This document shows positions 59,701 through 64,000 of a stretch of DNA of 64,000 nt, piece by piece. The notes under the pieces are model-generated. The model did not search any database. It saw only the letters and a program-made list of their open reading frames with translations, and had not been told where the DNA came from. The translations under genes were made by a program, and so were the position numbers. The stretch's first letter is position 1. Every line of letters starts with the position of its first letter. The stretch comes from Liolophura sinensis (Eukaryota; Mollusca; Polyplacophora; Chitonida; Chitonidae). The stretch lies in contig NC_088303.1 of assembly GCF_032854445.1 (NCBI RefSeq), positions 4,347,501 to 4,411,500 on the forward strand, read 5' to 3'.

Positions 59701-62700
59701 CACCACATACTCTACGTTTGGAATTAACTAGTATACCATGTACCGGTACACCACATACTATTTGTTTAGGGTTAACCGGTCTACCATGTACACCACATAC
59801 TGTTTGTCTGGAGTTAATTAGTCTACCATGTACACCACATACTATTTGTTTAGGGTTAACTGGTCTACCATGTACACCACATACTCTACGTTTGGAATTA
59901 ACTAGTATACCATGTACACCATATACTGTTTGCCTGGAGTTAATTAGTCTACCATGTACACCACATACTATTTGTCTGGAGTTAACTAGTCTACCATGTA
60001 CACCACATACTCTACGTTTGGAATTAACTAGTATACCACGTACACCATATACTGTTTGTCTGGAGTTAATTAGTCTACCATGTACACCACATACTACTTG
60101 TCTGTCAGAGTTAACTAGTCTATCTATTTGTTTGAAGTTAACCAATCTACCATGTACACCACATACTATTTGTTTGGAATTAACTAGTCTACCATGTACA
60201 CCACATACTCTACGTTTGGAGTTAACCAGTCTACCTTGTACACCACATACTATTTGTTTGGAGTTCACCAGTCTGCCTTGTACACCACATACTATTTGTC
60301 TCGAGTTAACTAGTCTGCCATGTACACCACATACTGTTTGTCTGGAGTTAATTAGTCTACCTTGTACACCACATACTATTTGTTTGGAGTTCACCAGTCT
60401 ACCATGTACACTACATACTATTTGTTTGGAGTTCACCAGTCTACCATGTACACCACATACTATTTGTTTGGAGTCAACCAGTCTACCATGTACACCACAT
60501 ACTATTTGCCTGGAGTTAATTAGTCTACCATGTACACCACATACTATTTGTTGAGGGTTAACCAGTCTACCATGTACACCACATACTCTACGTTTGGAAT
60601 TAACTAGTCTACCTTGTACACCACATACTATTTGTTTGGAGTTAGCCAGTCTACCTTGTACACCACATACTATTTGTTTGGAGTTCACCAGTCTACCATG
60701 TACACCACATACTGTTTGTCTGGAGTTAATTAGTCTACCTTGTACACCACATACTATTTGTTTGGAGTTAGCCAGTCTACCATGTACACCACATACTCTA
60801 TATTTGGAGTTCACCAGTCTACCTTGTACACCACATACTATTTGTTTGGAGTTCACCAGTCTACCATGTACACCACATACTATTTGTTTGGAGTCAACCA
60901 GTCTACCATGTACACCACATACTGTTTGTCTGGAGTTAATTAGTCTACCATGTACACCACATACTATTTGTTTAGGGTTAACGAATCTACCATGTGCACC
61001 ACATACTCTATGTTTGGAATTAACTAGTATACCACGTACACCATATACTGTTTGTCTGGAGTTAACTAGTTTATCTATTTGTTTGAAGTAAACCAGTCTA
61101 TCATGTACACTACATACTATTTGTTTGGAGTTCACCGGTCTACCATGTACGCCACATACTATTTGTGTGGAGTTAATTAGTCTACCATGTACGCCACATA
61201 CTATTTGTGTGGAGTTAATTAGTCTACCATGTACGCCACATACTATTTGTTTAGGGTTAACCGGTCTACCATGTACACCACATACTCTACGTTTGGAATT
61301 AACTAGTCTACCTTGTACACCACATACTATTTGTCTGGAGTTAACTAGTTTATCTATTTGCTTGAAATAAACCAGTCTATCATGTACACTACATACTATT
61401 TGTTTGGAGTTCACCAGTCTACCATGTACACCACATTCTATTTGTTTGGAGTCAACCAGTCTACCATGTATACCACATACTATTTGTTTGGAGTTCACCA
61501 GTCTACCATGTACACCACATTCTATTTGTCTGGAGTTAATTAGTCTACCATGTACGCCACATACTATTTGTTTGGAGTCAACCAGTCTACCATGTACACC
61601 ACATACTATTTGTTTGGAGTCAACCAGTCTACCATGTATACCACATACTATTTGTTTGGAGTTCACCAGTCTACCATGTACACCACATACTATTTGTCTG
61701 GAGTTAAATAGTTTATCTATTTGCTTGAAGTTAACCAGTCTGCCATGTACACCACATACTCTATGTTTGGAGTTCACCAGTCTACCATGTACACTACATA
61801 CTATTTGTTTGGAGTCAACCAGTCTACCTTGTACACCACATACTATTTGTTTAGGGTTAACCAGTCTACCATGTACACCACATACTGTTTGTCTGGAGTT
61901 AATTAGTCTACCATGTACACCACATACTATTTGTTTAGGGTTAACTGGTCTACCATGTACACCACATACTCTACGTTTGGAATTAACTAGTATACCATGT
62001 ACCGGTACACCACATACTATTTGTTTAGGGTTAACCGGTCTACCATGTACACCACATACTGTTTGTCTGGAGTTAATTAGTCTACCATGTACACCACATA
62101 CTATTTGTTTAGGGTTAACTGGTCTACCATGTACACCACATACTCTACGTTTGGAATTAACTAGTATACCATGTACACCATATACTGTTTGCCTGGAGTT
62201 AATTAGTCTACCATGTACACCACATACTATTTGTCTGGAGTTAACTAGTCTACCATGTACACCACATACTCTACGTTTGGAATTAACTAGTATACCACGT
62301 ACACCATATACTGTTTGTCTGGAGTTAATTAGTCTACCATGTACACCACATACTACTTGTCTGTCAGAGTTAACTAGTCTATCTATTTGTTTGAAGTTAA
62401 CCAATCTACCATGTACACCACATACTATTTGTTTGGAATTAACTAGTCTACCATGTACACCACATACTCTACGTTTGGAGTTAACCAGTCTACCTTGTAC
62501 ACCACATACTATTTGTTTGGAGTTCACCAGTCTGCCTTGTACACCACATACTATTTGTCTCGAGTTAACTAGTCTGCCATGTACACCACATACTGTTTGT
62601 CTGGAGTTAACTAGTCTGCCATGTACACCACATACTATTTGTCTGGAGTTACCTAGTCTGCCATGTACTCCACATACTATTTTTCTGAATTAACCAGTCT

Positions 62701-63755
62701 ACCATGTACACCACATACTATTTGTCTGAAGTTAATTAGCGTTCCACTTTCTATTTGTCTGGAGTTAACTAGTCTGCCATGCATACCACATACTATTTTT
62801 CTGGAGTTAACTAGTCTGCCATGTACACCACATACTATTTGTCTGGAGTTAACTAGTCTGCCATGTACACCACATACTGTTTGTCTGTAGTTAACTAGTC
62901 TGCCATGCACACCACATCCTATTTATTTGTCTGGAGTTAACTAGTCTGCCATGTACACTACATACTATTTTTCTGGAATTAACCATCTACCACTTTGTAG
63001 TTGTCTGGAGTTAACTAGTCTGTCACATACTATTTTTCTGGAGTTAACTAGTGTGCCACTTTCTATTTGTCTGTAGTTAACTAGTCTACCATATGCTGTT
63101 TGTCTGGAGTTAACTAGTCTGCCATGTTCTGTTAACCTGAAAATACTCCTGACCTAAAGTCACAGTAGAAAAGCTAGTGCACAAATCTGTATTTATATTA
63201 TCATATCAATTTGACAATTACTTCACAACATTGCATGGAGATGAGGCGGGACTCAGCCAATCATGGGCTAACCCATTTGTACCCATCTTTGAGCAACAAA
63301 ATTTCCACCTCAATAATTGCAGCCTACTACAGAAACCAGAATTTTCATACACCATGGGTACTGGCGGGGAATCCTGTGAATTGATTGGTTGAGCACAGGA
63401 AGAAAAAAGATGGTATCTGCTAGTGTAATATGACAAATGTATAAATACATATTCTGTTCACTCCTGTGTGTTACCTTGGCGACATTGTTTCTTTTTTGCC
63501 AAGGTTTGTATGAGCATGTATATATTTGTTTGCCCACACCTAGGGGTTTCACAGCAGTAAAGCTAATGTAAGCAGTGCTGACCTGGAGAAGAAGTATCTG
63601 AATCAACCAAGGGATGAGCTTCGTTTTGCCACAAACAGCTATGAGTATGTCATGGATTTTGCTAAAATGGAACAAAGAAATGCTGTTTTGGGAACAAAAC
63701 GAAAGGTTCGACGCAGGCCAGTGCTTGTGACAGTCCAAACACTACCAGAAAAACT
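56748..63755 (+). CDS. PARP12/PARP13-like CCCH zinc-finger and WWE protein (3' partial)
   Basis: Exons: 56748-57892, 58211-58391, 63544-63755 (ends in phase 2 at gtaagt; continues beyond the window). The visible 452 residues hold a winged-helix-like N-terminus (about 1-85) and five CCCH fingers at roughly residues 92-111, 113-137, 184-201, 203-221 (C-x7-C-x5-C-x3-H) and 314-332 (same spacing). A WWE region then starts near 366, with EWAWFWEDMDKSW and ...GSQGFHSS across exons 2-3. This order matches vertebrate PARP12 and ZC3HAV1, RNA-binding ADP-ribosyltransferase family members of antiviral response; the PARP domain is expected further right but is not seen here. The start ATG is chosen because it is the first in frame; the exon probably begins at 56708 after a cttccag acceptor, so upstream UTR exon(s) exist. 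Intron 2 is almost filled by a 42-bp array. Confidence 0.9.
58398..63130 (+). repeat. 4.7-kb array of 42-bp units in a PARP12-like intron
   Basis: About 110 units. The consensus contains 'tctaccatgtacaccacata' then 'ctatttgtttggagttaac' and 'cag'. A few 27-bp short units (ttaactagtttatctatttg + cttgaag) are interspersed. The array starts within 7 bp of the exon 2 donor (58392) and decays near 62900-63130. Because the period is 14 codons, one reverse-strand frame stays open for 1379 codons (62527-58388) and forward frames stay open for up to 429 codons. Confidence 0.95.
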
Positions 63756-63937
63756 GTAAGTACCCTTTATAAGTACTGTATTATACAGCTTAACTAGACA
63801 GAAAGCTTTGTAGTATATACAGATTGGACCTACATTATGAGACAGAGAGTCTGAGATTGGCAAAGATGTTAAAGATGAACGTCAGAGTTAGACTGACTCA
63901 ACAGAACAACTTTCAACATCTAATTTCATTAAATTTG

Positions 63938-64000
63938 TTTATTTACTTGATTTATGGTTTTGGCTGTACTCAAGAATATTTCACTTATACAATGACGACA
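63938..64000 (-). mobile_element. SINE tail, reverse, cut by window end
   Basis: 'gctgtactcaagaatatttc' + 'acttatacaatgacgaca' is the reversed family tail. Confidence 0.7.

Noticed and set aside
58388-62527. Reverse-strand 1379-aa open frame as a real protein gene
   Set aside because: It is wholly made of the 42-bp satellite, lies inside an intron of a well-supported gene, and openness is explained by the period being a multiple of 3. Kept only as a finding.
58607-62890. Forward-strand repeat frames (LPCTPHTICLE type)
   Set aside because: By-products of the same array; several overlapping frames are open at once.
63310-63863. Reverse open frames of 142 and 74 aa
   Set aside because: Shadow of PARP12-like exon 3 (63544-63755) on the opposite strand.

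Overview
The window is animal nuclear DNA: intron-rich, AT-rich, with GT-AG junctions throughout. It is almost certainly molluscan. The main clue is a dense scatter of one tRNA-headed SINE family on both strands, with the tail typical of mollusc SINEs (a 'hypervariable' AT-rich end after a conserved 'gctggccgc..gtcgtataagtgaaatattcttgag'-like core). Gastropod or bivalve cannot be decided from sequence alone. No bacterial-type genes, CRISPR arrays or rRNA are present.

Four protein-coding genes can be assembled exon by exon, and all reading phases close. (1) A neprilysin-like M13 zinc metallopeptidase on the + strand (136-21821, 18 exons; the N-terminus lies left of the window). (2) CPTP, ceramide-1-phosphate transfer protein, on the - strand (35729-32479, 2 exons, complete, 210 aa). 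(3) DDOST/OST48, an oligosaccharyltransferase subunit, on the + strand (36169-51560, 11 exons, about 438 aa, with one extra A in an A8 run in exon 1 that breaks the frame as written). (4) A PARP12/PARP13-like CCCH zinc-finger and WWE protein on the + strand (from 56748; the C-terminal part lies right of the window). CPTP and DDOST are head to head, with 439 bp between their start codons. The genes have unrelated biochemical roles: ectopeptidase, lipid transfer, ER N-glycosylation, and RNA-binding/ADP-ribosylation-type innate defence.

The remaining sequence is introns and spacers filled with SINEs, short inverted-repeat elements (MITE-like), a decayed non-LTR retrotransposon (about 18.6-19.8 kb), and an exceptional number of tandem arrays. 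The most striking pattern is that three arrays are built from copies of a splice junction. The 28-bp array after DDOST exon 8 copies the exon end and its 5' splice site. The roughly 80-bp array after DDOST exon 10 copies the exon end and its donor. The roughly 59-bp array before the last neprilysin exon copies its 3' splice site and the first exon bases. Two further arrays (28.0-29.1 kb and 40.7-42.4 kb) are tandem amplifications of the SINE tRNA-like head, each ending in a single SINE body. A 4.7-kb array of 42-bp units fills most of a PARP12-like intron and, because 42 is divisible by 3, creates a 1379-codon antisense open frame that is most likely not a gene.

Layout: 1-21.8 kb neprilysin-like gene; 21.8-32.5 kb spacer or long 3' UTR with two arrays; 32.5-35.7 kb CPTP; 35.7-36.2 kb shared promoter; 36.2-51.6 kb DDOST; 51.6-56.7 kb spacer with SINEs and the probable PARP12-like promoter; 56.7 kb to the end PARP12-like gene.
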